DNA of 64,000 nt, taken from Laburnicola sp. R22_1 (lineage: Eukaryota; Ascomycota; Dothideomycetes; Pleosporales; Didymosphaeriaceae). The translations under genes and the position numbers were made by a program. Where the stretch lies: the NCBI GenBank assembly GCA_014281115.1, contig JACONQ010000016.1, positions 1,674,001 to 1,738,000 of the forward strand, in the 5' to 3' direction. Below the pieces are notes generated by a model. That model was not told the origin of the DNA. It worked only from the letters and a program-made list of their open reading frames with translations, and searched no databases. Shown piece after piece: positions 30,547 to 41,674 of this stretch. Position 1 is the first letter of the stretch; each line of letters opens with the position of its first letter.

Positions 30547-32464
30547 GTCATGGTAGTGTCCCGTGTGGAGCCCGAAAGGCACACGGACACCCGCATCATT
30601 GATATGGTGGGGCAAGGAGATCTCCACCGGGACCCAGAGATTGTGTGATCATAAAGTCTGTGCTTAAAGATTCTTCACAATGATCGTATGTTCTGTATAC
30701 GTACCGTTATCGCAATCTGGTAACTATTTGGGCATTGCTAGTATCGTCGCTATCTTTTGCCGCTGCTGCGCGCTCTAGCTTCGGGGGACTTTGTGCGACT
30801 TTGTGACAGGGATGCTAGATCGAGTTTCATCAACATCCCAAGTACCGGTATTGTGGGATTTGATCCAAGTCCCCAGGTTTCGGTCTGGGCATGTTCATGT
30901 TAACTAGCGTGACGCACGGGGGATACGAGCTCCATCAGGGTACACGCGCTCATCATCGGCCGTAGAAGCCGATCAAGTGGAGGAGTCACCACCGCTTGCG
31001 TCAAACAATCCTTTCTCAATGTGATTCTAGACATATTCCCCCACCATCTTTCCGCGCTCCTTTCTGTAGAGGACCCTGAGTAAAGTTCAATACTTGCTCA
31101 AAAGCTCCAGTTTCGATGAAAATTGCTACCAACTGTGATGCTAGGTACCTATGGTACTCACGTGATAGCTCAACAAGCTTCTGTCACGGTTCTAACGAGC
31201 AAGCGTGAACCCTCGAATAAGACACCTGACAGGCTGAGCGTTGATTTCAAAGATGCGACTATCCACCCAAAGATGAATTCAATCTTAAGTATGGACCTGT
31301 ACTGATCACTGATTGCGACGTTACGATTGGTGATTCTCAAGGGCCGCAGCCACACATTCATGGTTCGCATTTTCCCAGGCACGGTTCCCCCTAGAAAGTA
31401 ACACGCGTTGGCATTGAGATCACCCATCCAACCATGTCAATAATCGAAGACGAAAAAAATCGTTTTAGAATTCCGCCAGGCGCCCCAGCAGACGCAAAAT
31501 AGTATGACCGCTGCTGCCGCTGTAAAGCCCACTATCGGGAGTTTTGGCCGAGAACACCCGTACTGGGATGCAGACCGAAGAGTTTATATATCATAGGATT
31601 GATTAATTGTGACAAAAATCTCTCTACTGTACAAGTTCAATTAATAATACTTTTTGCAAATTCATAACTATCTGAATGAAGACTTCGCGCACTCTCGGTA
31701 CACGGTATAACGCTGTTATGGAAAGCTGTACGGGTGCTGGAAAAAACGCTTTGAAACAAGGTGCAAATTCATAACAACTCAGTTTTTATATGTTAATCTG
31801 CCGAAAAGCAGTGGAGATTAGTTGATTCCATCTTCGCGAAACGTTGTATGAACACTCCAAATATAACACTCTGAAAGCTTTCTATTCCGAACAAATTAAC
31901 AAAGAAGACGTAAGCTCGGGACTTCTTTTATCAAATATATGTGTGTAGAAGCTCTATCTAGATAAAAAGTGCAGCAATCTGTGAGCGCAGGCGTATTGAT
32001 TGTCAAAGTGTTGAACCATAATCTTCTTCAGTTTATGTAATCGATGAAATAAGAATGTCTGACTAGGTTACTGTTCATGAATATGTATACTTGCTCTGCT
32101 ATTTCGTTGTACATATGTTTATTTTGAGCAATGCATTGACCAAAAAGCCAGATAGTCAACCTATTAATGTCAACTCATGAATCTGACAAGCCATGGTCCA
32201 TCGCACATTCGCATGCAACCAAAACATTGACATCTACATGGACATACTTCAATAAACACTGCTATACAAGCCGTGAATAAACCCCAATCCACAGCATGTA
32301 TATCATCGTGCCACACTTACCTTCCTTGCTGGTTCAACAACTTTCTCATCAACAATTACCACCAACACACAACCATTACACCAACAGCACACCCAGCCAT
32401 TACACCGAAAACCTACCCAAAGGTGAAGAACCTGCTTACTTATAACTACCCACACAGCGCAAAC
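30547..32464. other. Intergenic with a possible relic of a small Cys-rich gene
   Basis: No intact gene recognised. A frame from ATG 31,434 (MSIIEDEKNRFRIPPG) is cut by a TAG at 31,500 and continues YDRCCRCKAHYREFW..C, which resembles the CHICKDRFRVESW motif of the gene at 32,465. A minus frame at 31,170-31,427 shows no motif. 31,600-32,250 is AT-rich and presumably regulatory. Confidence 0.4.
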
Positions 32465-32764
32465 ATGAACGACCCCTTCTACTCCGGGAACAACCAATAT
32501 CCAATCTTCTACGGCGCCGCGCGACACAATCTCTGGCACGGGCAATGTCACATCTGCAAAGACCGGTTTAGAGTCGAGTCATGGGTGCCTGTCGACACGT
32601 CGTTGGGGCAAACTACTGGCATATGCAGAATGGGAGATGGTTGTGGTGGGCATAACGTTGCGAATTGTCAGCTATGTGTAAAGCAAGTGGGTTACATAGG
32701 GGGTGGTGGGAGGTTTGTTCCGTACGTAAGGATGCCGCCGCGGATGGGTGGGTGGCCTTGGTAG
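32465..32764 (+). CDS. Small Cys-rich protein, 99 aa, function unknown
   Basis: Frame from the ATG at 32,465 (MNDPFYSGNNQYPIFYG) to TAG at 32,762. The frame is open further upstream to an ATG at 32,273, but that extension is Thr/His/Pro-rich and looks like leader, so I prefer the inner start. Six to seven Cys: CHIC, CRMGDGC and CQLC, a spacing (C-x2-C ... C-x5-C ... C-x2-C) that suggests a small zinc-binding module. No signal peptide. The tail is Gly/Pro/Trp-rich. It converges with the metalloprotease gene, whose stop lies 190 bp further right. No family recognised. Confidence 0.5.
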   Translation: MNDPFYSGNNQYPIFYGAARHNLWHGQCHICKDRFRVESWVPVDTSLGQTTGICRMGDGCGGHNVANCQLCVKQVGYIGGGGRFVPYVRMPPRMGGWPW

Positions 32765-32951
32765 TGTGGTATTGATGGAGATGTCGTGGTTGTGGATACA
32801 GAGGGATAATCGCTGTAAATTGGATATTACTAGGTGGGAACTGGGGAGGTGTGTGACCGAGAGAGAGATGAATATTGCATCCATCCGCGTCCTTCTGTAA
32901 TTGAAATTAAAGACCAGGTGCGAAAAAGCTACAATACGCCGCCAGTTCCAC

Positions 32952-34328
32952 CTACCTCTCAATTAAACCCCCCAACCAGGCTCCAAACCCCCGCCAAAGT
33001 ACCGTGCCCTCCCTCCCCCCACTCTCACAAAACAGCTTCAAAGCCGCATACCTCTCCCTCACCCACCGCTCTCTCTCCTCCTCCCTCCCACCCCCCAACT
33101 CCGCCGCCACCGCGTAACTCAGCTTCCCCTCACAAACCGGACAAAGATAAGGCGGCTGTCTAACATCCTCCTTCAATCCGGCCGTCCCCTGCATACAACA
33201 CGCAAAATACACACAATGTTCCATACCAAAACAATGCCCCAGCTCATGCGCCACCGTGCGCGCAACACGAGAAGCCCATACCGCCTCAAGCTCTCCCTTC
33301 GACCCGGGGACACCAAGCAAAGCCGCCGCATCCACCGCTCCACGAATCGCCCCCATCTTACTCTGACGAATCTGCTTCGCCGTCGCGTTCTTAGCAGGGA
33401 CATCTTCCACCGCACAAAGTGAATCGATATACTCTTTGCAATGACTCATCGGCCACACATGCTCATACGCAATCCCTTCTCTCCCATCAAGACGAGGATC
33501 ATACCGCGCACTCTGCACCATACACACCCTACTCCCCCCATACGCCCGCCCACAGCAAAAATCATCCTCCTCATTCTCATACGTATCGTGCTCGATGAGC
33601 AGCACAATCGCATACGCATCGTCGGGTAACATGGCCATCGCCGCATCCAATATATCATCAAGGTTCAACTGCGCAGCGAACACACCATCTGGTGCCGCCC
33701 TCGCGCGAACCCGCGTCGCCGCATCGCCATATCTCAGCGCGACGTACTTCTCCACCCCATCGTTGTGCACTTCCCCGCCTTTACCTCGCTTTTTCCCCTG
33801 TGTCCAGGGAACCCATTCCAGGCGGACATCTAGCTCTTGAACTTGCATACCGTAGTAAAAAGCTCGCAGGTACTCAATCGTTTCCGCTACACCCGGTCTT
33901 TCCAACTCCTCTTCATCATTTCCATCTCCCCACTTCTTCCCCAACCACACCCCCATAAACCCGACTCCCGCCCCCACCCTCGGCGGCCCCGCAACATACA
34001 CCGTCCCCCTCCCCGCACCCCCAACTCGATTCCTACTCCTCTCCCCAACCCACCCCCTAAAACTCTGCCCCTCCTCCTCAGGTTCGTAATTCAATGCATC
34101 ATGCGGAACAACCAGCGGCGCCGGCCAATCCCTACTCCGCACCTCCGCCTCCCTCGTCACAGCCGCACTCTGACTCACTGGTGGTGCACGTCCAGACTTC
34201 GTAGTCGCCGCGACTCGGGCGCGCGCATCGGGGCGTTGGAAGCCTGCGAGAGGGGCGAAAGGCGAAGGCTCGAGTTGGAGGGTTGTGTGGGCGCATGGCG
34301 GAGGGTGGTTGAGCTGGGGTTTCGGCAT
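32952..34328 (-). CDS. Archaemetzincin-type zinc metalloprotease (peptidase M54-like)
   Basis: Single-exon frame, 458 aa, ATG at 34,326-34,328. The metzincin zinc site HELGHCFGMEHC begins at residue 361 (HExxHxxGxxHC), followed by VYFACCMQG and a CPVC pair, the four-Cys arrangement (C-x4-C-x~17-C-x2-C type) that marks archaemetzincins. Upstream, residues about 230-300 contain AQLNLDDILDAAM and DAYAIVLLIEHDTYE, matching the N-terminal half of the catalytic domain, and RAYGGSRVCMVQSARYDP. Family members are single-domain cytosolic metalloproteases with poorly known substrates. The first 200 residues are a fungal-specific, Pro/Arg-rich extension. GC-rich coding bias on this strand explains the many open frames opposite. 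Catalytic Glu and all three His are present, so activity is plausible. Confidence 0.88.
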   Translation of the reverse strand: MPKPQLNHPPPCAHTTLQLEPSPFAPLAGFQRPDARARVAATTKSGRAPPVSQSAAVTREAEVRSRDWPAPLVVPHDALNYEPEEEGQSFRGWVGERSRNRVGGAGRGTVYVAGPPRVGAGVGFMGVWLGKKWGDGNDEEELERPGVAETIEYLRAFYYGMQVQELDVRLEWVPWTQGKKRGKGGEVHNDGVEKYVALRYGDAATRVRARAAPDGVFAAQLNLDDILDAAMAMLPDDAYAIVLLIEHDTYENEEDDFCCGRAYGGSRVCMVQSARYDPRLDGREGIAYEHVWPMSHCKEYIDSLCAVEDVPAKNATAKQIRQSKMGAIRGAVDAAALLGVPGSKGELEAVWASRVARTVAHELGHCFGMEHCVYFACCMQGTAGLKEDVRQPPYLCPVCEGKLSYAVAAELGGGREEERERWVRERYAALKLFCESGGREGTVLWRGFGAWLGGLIER

Positions 34329-35503
34329 TGTGATAGTGTGGTGGTTGATGTGATGGGATGGGATGGCTGCCTATCTACGTACGTAGCTGATCTGCGCAGT
34401 GGCGGTAATATAGTTGGGGTTGCTGTAGATAAATAGTACATAGGTCGGCGCTAGCGCGGCTGCCTTGCGGGTGCAGTGTGTGCCTGCACCAGCGTGGTTA
34501 GTGTACGCCTCCACGCACTAAACTGCATCAGGATACGGCGTGGGGGCGTGTCAAAATACCGAATCCGTTTCCCATCCCGTAGGATGCATTATGTTTCAGT
34601 CGTCGATATACCTTCGGCCGTTCGCTCAAGAAGTCAAGTCGTACCAGCAAACGGCAACTCGACCCGGCATACAGCCCACAACACCCCTCTTCTCCTACCA
34701 ACAAAATCCAAGCTCCACCCCCGCACTCACTTGCACTACCTCATCTGCAAGACTTAACAATCGACTACATATTCATCAGACCCAAACTCGTCAAATTCCT
34801 CCACGCGCACGCATCCACACTACCGTTCAAATACGCATGCATTGACACCAAGTACAGCCCTTAAGTATACTAGAAGAGGACGACTTCGACGAAGATGAAA
34901 TAGACTAGAGCCAGCGGGCGGCCGAAAGTGCGTACGAGGCGTTTATGAAGGTGGTTGGTGGTACTAAAGAGAGAAGATAACTGTGCGATATCGATACTTC
35001 CTGTCATCTGGGACTCCGAGCGTATAATACTGGAATGAAAAAAAAAGGACAAGAAAACTACAAAGACAGCTTATGAGATGATTCGCGAAACTGACGAGCA
35101 AAACGCCGAGACCTATACGCACCTTTACATGGACATCAACCAACACAAGACCAAGAGGGCCAAAGAGCTCGGAGAGTCTACTCCTGGGGTTGACGAAGCG
35201 GAGAAAGGACACGCGATGAGTACCAACGATTGGATGAACAAGCAAAGGAATAGCAAGTCTCAAATTGGACAGAAGACAAGACAAATCAGACGTTGAAACT
35301 GACAAGAGCTAATTATGCAAACCGAACTAACCACCGAAATGACAACTCATCGAAACGCTGCCCAAATAAAGCATGCAAGAAAAAGGAGGCAAAAACAGAA
35401 TCTAAGACCGCACAACTTCACCACAGCATGCCAACCCAACCCCATCCGTGGCCACCGCCATGGACAAATGGTTGCGTTGACCCAGAATACACTATGGCCC
35501 ATG
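34329..35503. other. Intergenic with a possible F-box-type gene relic
   Basis: Between about 34,690 and 34,863 the plus strand reads LPHLQDLTIDYIFIRPKLVK then FLHAHASTLPFKYACID before a TAA, reminiscent of the leucine-rich part of fungal F-box proteins; an acidic frame EEDDFDEDEID follows in another frame to about 34,980. No start or F-box is present. The remaining sequence shows nothing recognisable. Confidence 0.35.
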
Positions 35504-36847
35504 CTAGTCAGAGTCCGTGTCCGAGTCCGTGTCCGAGTCGGTGAGGTCGGTGAGGTCGGTGAGGTCGACATCACAATGTGCCACAATACGCTCGGTCAGT
35601 TGCGATGGACTGCCCTGCTCGTGGAGCTTTTCGTCGTCACTCTCGGTGTCCGGCTTCTCTTCGGGATAGTTCACGATCGATCCATTCCAAGCGTCGGGTT
35701 GGTACCCGAAAAATGGGCTGTCTGTAAAGACACTGGAAAGGACAGAGGAGACCCCCGAAGCAGCATCCGAGACTTTCGAAGGAATAGCACTGGTCAAACT
35801 GGTCAAGATGTCTATAGGGTCGTCACGCTTTTGCTGGGCAGAGTTGAGATGCGCGATAGTAGTGGTGAAGACGGGAAGACCAGTGGAGGTGGTCGAGGTA
35901 GTGGAAGTGTTCGAACCAGTGGAGGTGGACATATGACCAGCCAACAAAAATAATGCGTCACTGGCATAGCCTAAGACGAACGCCAGGACAGCGAGGGTGT
36001 TGCTGATATCCTCTGCGCTCAGATCCTCTGCGCTGAGATCTTCTGCCCTGGCCTCTGCCCTGGCCTCTGTCGCTTCCTCATCCCAAGGAGCATGGTGAAT
36101 TCTGTAAAGGTCGGTTGTCATGCAGCCTCCGTTGTGAGCATCGTCACCCGCATCCACGCACTTGAAGGGACCACGACATTCGTGATATGGAACCCATTGG
36201 TTGTCCATGAATTGTTCCAGTGTGGTCTCATCGCGGCAACGGGCGACAAGCCCGTTGTTCACACCACGGCCGAGAGTTGGCCAGGGCTGCCAAAGATCCT
36301 TGCGGTTTGTGTCCGGGTGGGCGCAGAGAGCGAAGTGTTTATCAACACCGACTTCGTGGCACTGGTAGGGCGGAAGACATACTCCGTGGAGCGTCCAAGG
36401 GGTACCGTCGTATCCAAGTACCTCCGTGGCATTCGACTCGGCGCATTTCGTCTGCACTCGTTGATGACGATGACCATGATGATGATGATGTTTGGGTGGG
36501 CGGCGGGCAATCAAGACGTCATTCGCCTTCGAAAGCAAGTCGTCTATGATCTCAACAACGCTGCGAGACGCAGAGCGTACCGCGTCTGGCTCTCGGGCGA
36601 TCCCAAAGGGGCCAGTGCCAGCTAAGCCGTCTTGATTGTGCCAGGAAGGGGCCTGCTCAGCGCCCTCTTCGGAGCGGCCATGCACGTCCGCATGCTCGGT
36701 AGGAGAGTCTCTATAGTAGCCGCAGTTGTCCGGAGAGATGCACCCGATGCGCCAGCCACCATCGACGGTATGAGTGTGGCGTGGCGGAGTGGCGGCAAGA
36801 GCAGATAGAGCGCCCAAGCTGGCTGCTAGGGGCGTCGTGAACAGCAT
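35504..36847 (-). CDS. Secreted protein with duplicated four-Cys module, unknown function
   Basis: Single frame of 447 aa with ATG at 36,845-36,847. An N-terminal signal peptide is evident (LFTTPLAASLGALSALAA). After a spacer with a first Cys pair (GCISPDNCG) and a His-rich stretch (KHHHHHGHRHQR), two tandem modules share the pattern C-x19-21-C-x5-C-x11-C: one starting at CAESNATEV, the other at CRDETTLEQ, each with a Trp and a His before the second Cys and a P(Y/F)xC element. Then come Ala/Glu repeats (EARAEDLSAEDLSAED), a hydrophobic segment (LAVLAFVLGYASDALFLLAG) that could be a membrane anchor, a Ser/Thr-rich stalk and an acidic tail of TDL and TDSD repeats. The layout suggests an extracellular or cell-wall protein, with the modules outside. 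I know no named family with this Cys spacing. An intron in the hydrophobic segment cannot be excluded. Confidence 0.65.
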   Translation of the reverse strand: MLFTTPLAASLGALSALAATPPRHTHTVDGGWRIGCISPDNCGYYRDSPTEHADVHGRSEEGAEQAPSWHNQDGLAGTGPFGIAREPDAVRSASRSVVEIIDDLLSKANDVLIARRPPKHHHHHGHRHQRVQTKCAESNATEVLGYDGTPWTLHGVCLPPYQCHEVGVDKHFALCAHPDTNRKDLWQPWPTLGRGVNNGLVARCRDETTLEQFMDNQWVPYHECRGPFKCVDAGDDAHNGGCMTTDLYRIHHAPWDEEATEARAEARAEDLSAEDLSAEDISNTLAVLAFVLGYASDALFLLAGHMSTSTGSNTSTTSTTSTGLPVFTTTIAHLNSAQQKRDDPIDILTSLTSAIPSKVSDAASGVSSVLSSVFTDSPFFGYQPDAWNGSIVNYPEEKPDTESDDEKLHEQGSPSQLTERIVAHCDVDLTDLTDLTDSDTDSDTDSD

Positions 36848-38401
36848 GTCGGCGGCGTCAGTGAAGTAGTGTCAAGTTGACGAGAGAGCAGGTTGTGAGG
36901 TCCGAGGGTGTTGGGTGGCCAACCGCGTGACGATAAGACCAATGTGCACACTGTGAGAGTCAGCAGTGATGGATGGACGTGGGGGCTGACGCCAGTGAGG
37001 TCCAAAGAGTCCATACCGTGTGTTGCTCAAGCGATGCAAATGCAGAGCAGGTGGGCCAAACGTGTCGAAGTAGCGGTGGGTGAGGTGGGATGAAAGGTGA
37101 CGGAGAAAAGGTGCAAGATTGGCGTTGTTATGTGGGCATCGTAGCCGCTGCCAACGTACGAGGGCGACTGCCATGGCCGTGACAAGAGCAGGCAGTGCCG
37201 TTGAGGTTGGGCAAGAGCGTCGGAGCATGTGCGCAGGAGCTTTCCAGGCTTGTTGGAGACGGCATCCACTACAATGACCCTCATCTACAATTGATACTTA
37301 TCAAAGAGGAGCATTGGAACGTCAGCAAGAACTAGAGAATTCTGATGACACTTCATCCGTTTCGCACGTTCCGACCATGTGTTATTGCCAAGGCGACATT
37401 CCCGTTTCTACCCATCCCAAGCGGGCTGATGTCAAGCACAATGGCACTGCAGGTATGTTCTTTCGGGAGCTTGTTCAGTCACAATGGGCACGAGACGACG
37501 TTCCATGGCGGCAGCCCAAGAAGAAAAAAGACAGAAGTGGCAGCCGAATTCGATTTGGGACAGGCGGAATGGAAGGTGATGATGGTGATGACCTGACCCT
37601 CGGAGAAGGATCGACGCGATGACGCGTGCAGAAAGCGCGTCTCGGAACGGGAAAACCTTTCGCCGGGCCCCGTTTGCGCTGCCCGCATGTGAATCACTCC
37701 AATCTCCACGACCGCCACGGCGGGCCCAGGTGTATCCTCATTTCTCGAGCGTGCGCTTGTAGACATGCATGGCCATGTCGGTGACCTTCGGAAGCATCTC
37801 TTGCATCCCCTTCATTATTCGAGGAGAGATGTGCTGGGCCCATACTCCCGAGGTCGTCCACCATGGACGCTTGCCGAGCGCTCGAGGCATTTCAGTATTT
37901 CTCTGCAGCGTCCGATGCCTCTCTGTCCCTTGATTCACTTCTACAACGTGCCCTTGACACACCTGGGCAGCCCTGGAGCCCTAGAGAGACGCGTGCACCG
38001 GTTGCTGGTCGCACCCTCCCTTTGCGCCGCAGACCAGAGCCCGTCTGATTGGCTGGCTGCTTGGCACCTTTGCACCTTTCCTTCACTCACATTTCGAACA
38101 TTTCTGCTTTCACCTCTGCCCTGCACTACCCCGCCGCGCCTCTCTGTCATTTCTGGAGCGGGCCCGCCTTCACTTTTCATGCCATGGTCAACTCCATCTT
38201 CTTATAACCTCCCCCGCCCCGCTGCTGCGTCTTTCCTCCACCGACGCACAACACCGCGAAATTCAACTTTAGGATACAGCCAGCCCGCGCCGTATCAGTG
38301 ACGCTCTGTTCAGCCTGGTACTCGGCGCCGGTTCCTTGCGACTAAAGCCGCGCTCATTCCGGCAATCCCACTTATCCCGCTGTGCTCCCGCCACAACAAC
38401 A
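36848..38401. other. Intergenic between divergent genes
   Basis: Holds the presumed promoters of the divergent genes at 36,847 (minus) and 38,402 (plus). Open frames at 37,314-37,622 and 37,765-38,301 lack motifs. A CAACAACAATG context precedes the plus gene, a good fungal start context. Confidence 0.45.
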
Positions 38402-40141
38402 ATGCCGACCAATGCAGCCAACTTCTGGTCAAACTTGACGCAGAAGCCCGCTGCAGCCGAGCCTCCTTCCCCGGAGCAGCCAGCTTCGCCTACTCCTGCA
38501 GAATCGAGCGCTGGGAGGAAGATGGGCAGCCCGCTCGTCTTCAGATCCCACGCCGCTTTTGGCGCAAAGCGCGGCGCGACAACTACTAAGGCGACCTCCA
38601 CTCCCACCACACCCCACACGGCCACATCCTGGGCCGACGAGGTTGAAGAGAGTGAGGCCCAGGCTGCGGGCACGTCTGCGCCTCTGGACGCCATTTCCGC
38701 TCAGCAAGCGGCGCGTCTCGGAAAGCTAGAGCATGACGTCAAAGACAAGAGTCATCGCATCGAGCAGCTGGAGGGCACGATCAAGGATAAGATCGACTGC
38801 ATCGGCGCGCTCGAGGTTAGCGTACAGGTGAAGGATCTGCGCATTGTCGAGCTCGAAGCCAAGGTACATGACCAGGAGATGCGCATCGAGGATCTCGTTG
38901 GCCAAGTCGACATGGAAGCTCGCCGCGCGAAGGAGCTGGACGAAGAGCTGAGCAGAAAGAGCAAGCTCATCAGCGAGCTGGAGCTCCAGATAGCTGAGCA
39001 CATCAGCATACCTGGCTCCGAATCGCCAACCGAAGTCGGAGAGCCCACTGACGAAGACGAGCCTCTCGGCGAATTTGAGTCTCAGGCTAGCCCTACCGCG
39101 AGCATGTCGCTCAAGGGTGCGCGAGAGGACACCGTTGAGGGCGCCACACAGGATACACCGCCAAAGGCACCTAAAATGGACGTTATTCCCACCGCTGGAG
39201 AGGACTTCCCTGCCCTGGCGCCATCTGACTTCCCCGCACTGATCTCGCCGGCGGGCAAAGGCTCCCCGGCACCACGCGATTTGACTGCGCCTGTCTTCGT
39301 CACCGCGAGCACCCTCAAGAAAGTTGCGCCGGTCCCGCCGCCTCCCCAGTTGAAGCTGGGCATCGACACCACGAAGTTTGGGAAGAAGCTGGAGACGGGC
39401 GCAGCCTCCAAGCCCAAGTCCAGGGCTCGCCGTGCCACAGAGGCCCCCCCCGGAATCGACACTTGGAAGGACATACGACGTATGTCAAAAGAAGAGCGTG
39501 CGCCTTTTGGTGCTGGCCCCACTGTTCAGATCGTCATGGGCAACGAAACGGTGGCTGCATTGCCGAAGTATGTCTTCATGCAGTGTTCCGAAAAGGCTTT
39601 CAAGCACTGGACTGAGAACACGAACGCTCAGAGCATGAGATTTGAGGCGGGATCCATGGACCAAGAGGCTCTCAATGCGCACGTTGAGTGGATGACGATG
39701 CACACATGGTGCAATAGGGTGTACAGCGTATCGCTAAAGAAGGAGAACTCTGACCGCCATAACCTGGAAATTGTTCGAGCGGCTCGCGTGCTTGGCTTGA
39801 ATAGCATGTACGTCGCCCATTTCACAAAGCAATACTGCCAGAGGATCCGTGACGGCCCTTCGGATGAGCTTGTCGCTCTGGTCGAGGAACTGGCTTATCC
39901 GGACAACGATCCAATCTTCGACTGCTTGGCGAACAACATGGCTCTGCATCGTGCAAAGGCCGACCCCAAGAACCTGGGCATCTGGGACAGGACCCTTGAC
40001 AGTCTTCCCAAATTGGCTGCGAAGATGCAAGAAATCGACGGTCGCGGTCGCAAGGGTGCTGGACCCGGCAAGTCTCCTGGTAGGGGCAAGGTACGACGAA
40101 CGAAGCAGGGTGAAACCCCTAACCATGCTGACAAGTCGTAG
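38402..40141 (+). CDS. Coiled-coil protein with C-terminal BTB-like domain
   Basis: Frame from the ATG at 38,402 (MPTNAANFWSNLTQKP) gives 579 aa to TAG at 40,139-40,141. The frame is open upstream to 38,336, but the inner ATG has the better context. The N-terminal 100 residues are Pro/Ala/Ser-rich; about 100-205 form a long coiled coil with heptads (RIEQLEGTIKDKIDCIGALE and following); an acidic/Pro-rich linker contains two FPAL motifs; from about residue 371 a BTB/POZ-like domain begins (GPTVQIVMGN, then LPKYVFMQCSEKAFKHW). The same arrangement WxxxSxEER..GPTV..N.T..P occurs in the gene at 45,951, so the two are paralogues. Alternative end: a GTACGA..TCGTAG intron (40,091-40,141) would skip this stop and add 36 Ala/Glu-rich codons to a TGA at 40,247-40,249. 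Function unknown; protein-protein interaction is likely. Confidence 0.75.
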   Translation: MPTNAANFWSNLTQKPAAAEPPSPEQPASPTPAESSAGRKMGSPLVFRSHAAFGAKRGATTTKATSTPTTPHTATSWADEVEESEAQAAGTSAPLDAISAQQAARLGKLEHDVKDKSHRIEQLEGTIKDKIDCIGALEVSVQVKDLRIVELEAKVHDQEMRIEDLVGQVDMEARRAKELDEELSRKSKLISELELQIAEHISIPGSESPTEVGEPTDEDEPLGEFESQASPTASMSLKGAREDTVEGATQDTPPKAPKMDVIPTAGEDFPALAPSDFPALISPAGKGSPAPRDLTAPVFVTASTLKKVAPVPPPPQLKLGIDTTKFGKKLETGAASKPKSRARRATEAPPGIDTWKDIRRMSKEERAPFGAGPTVQIVMGNETVAALPKYVFMQCSEKAFKHWTENTNAQSMRFEAGSMDQEALNAHVEWMTMHTWCNRVYSVSLKKENSDRHNLEIVRAARVLGLNSMYVAHFTKQYCQRIRDGPSDELVALVEELAYPDNDPIFDCLANNMALHRAKADPKNLGIWDRTLDSLPKLAAKMQEIDGRGRKGAGPGKSPGRGKVRRTKQGETPNHADKS

Positions 40142-40249
40142 CGTAGCCCTCCACCGACGAGGAAGGCTGAAGAGGCTGCAGCTACCACTGCGACCGCTGA
40201 AGCCGACCCCGACGCTGCCTGGCGCGCTATTGGCCCTTCTTGGATGTGA

Positions 40250-41674
40250 ATTCTTTCGTGGACTACTGCGTCTCAGACGTCAAAGGGCATTTGTGCTCAA
40301 TCACCAGAGGTACGTTTGGACATTGATGGTGGATACACGGTTTCCGATCTCTCATTCCCCCTGCCCATGTTCGGCGTGTGCTTGTTTTACTTCCTGGGCG
40401 TATCTTCAAAACGGTGTGGCTCATATTGGTGGGATGGCTATTTTCAAACAAAAACGGACGCGATAGGGCAGAGAAGGGGCAAGGAATGGGATACGACAAC
40501 GGGACTGGTCAGCTTTATACCCGGAACATTCTATCGTCCTTCAGCACTTTCGGCGTTCAGGGCATCTGGGATTTGGCACCGTCGAATCGCATGCAAAACG
40601 GAGAGATAATGTGGAGGGGTGGTTCATCTTCGGAGACGTTCAGGAGGCTCTTTTCATGGGGCAATACAAGGGGTTAATATGGATACGCCAATAATATTGC
40701 CGTCATCTCTGAATTGCTCTTGCGAACTTGAAACTGGTGTGATTACTGTGTAAGGTAGACGCATGTTCTTCTAACATCATCTGCTCTAGGTCTTTGCTTT
40801 GTGCATGTGGTGATGGGGATGTCGGTACGAGGACGTTCTATTCGCTCGTCTATCGGTGGCAAACTCGGGATCGGGAGTTTGGGGCTATGTGAATGGCCTG
40901 CTGGGAATTATTGAATACGTCTGACGCTTAGCTACGCAATTTTCTCGCTATATATTGTAGAAAGCTTTCAGAGTCTGTCACTCACGGAATCTTCTTCAGC
41001 AGTATATGTACACAGCTGCGTATTGGGAGGATTCGAGGTGAGTCTCCACTCTGTTTCGCACACCGAGTCAACTAGACTTGTACAAATCTTCCATCGTCGG
41101 ATTTTCCTTGGATCACTAGAAGTACCATTATCCCGGCCCTTCATACGGACCAATATAACATACCTAGATACGTGCGACCGAATACCAGAACAAGTGTCCG
41201 TGTACCAGCCAGAACACCACCCCAGCCAAAAGCTAAGCCGCTACCCTCCCGCCCTCCGTCCAGATCACCAACGCAGTCGCCACAATGACGAACATGCGCA
41301 CAGGATCAGACTTCCGCACCTGGGTACAGTGCACGCCGCGAACTACAACAAGGCGGCACCGCAAGTTTCCTTGTCTCCAAGCAGGGGACCAAAACCAAAA
41401 CGCACGCTTTCGCGAATGTTGATATGATCGGATAACTATGCCTCAGACTGAGCATTCAAGATGCGGAAAGAGATACGAGCAGGAGCAATGTGATAGTAGG
41501 GCTACTGGAAGAGAAACTTGCGCACTGCCTCGCGCGGGTTTGTGAGACGTAACAGACATGCTAACAAAAAACACTCATAATTAATTCGACTTTTCAGATG
41601 CATATATAGAACGCCATAAACCTCTCCCCAACTCCATTTCCGTCAACTCCCCCGCGAAACCCCATCGCACCCAT
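40250..41674. other. Intergenic, nothing recognised
   Basis: 3' flank of the BTB-like gene and of the convergent GST-like gene. Open frames here (for example 41,023-41,427) show no motif. Confidence 0.45.

Noticed and set aside
33173..34436. Plus-strand open frames over the metalloprotease gene
   Set aside because: Shadows caused by the GC-rich codon bias of the minus-strand gene.
37314..38301. Two open frames upstream of the coiled-coil BTB-like gene
   Set aside because: No motif, atypical composition and a probable promoter/leader position; not supportable as genes.
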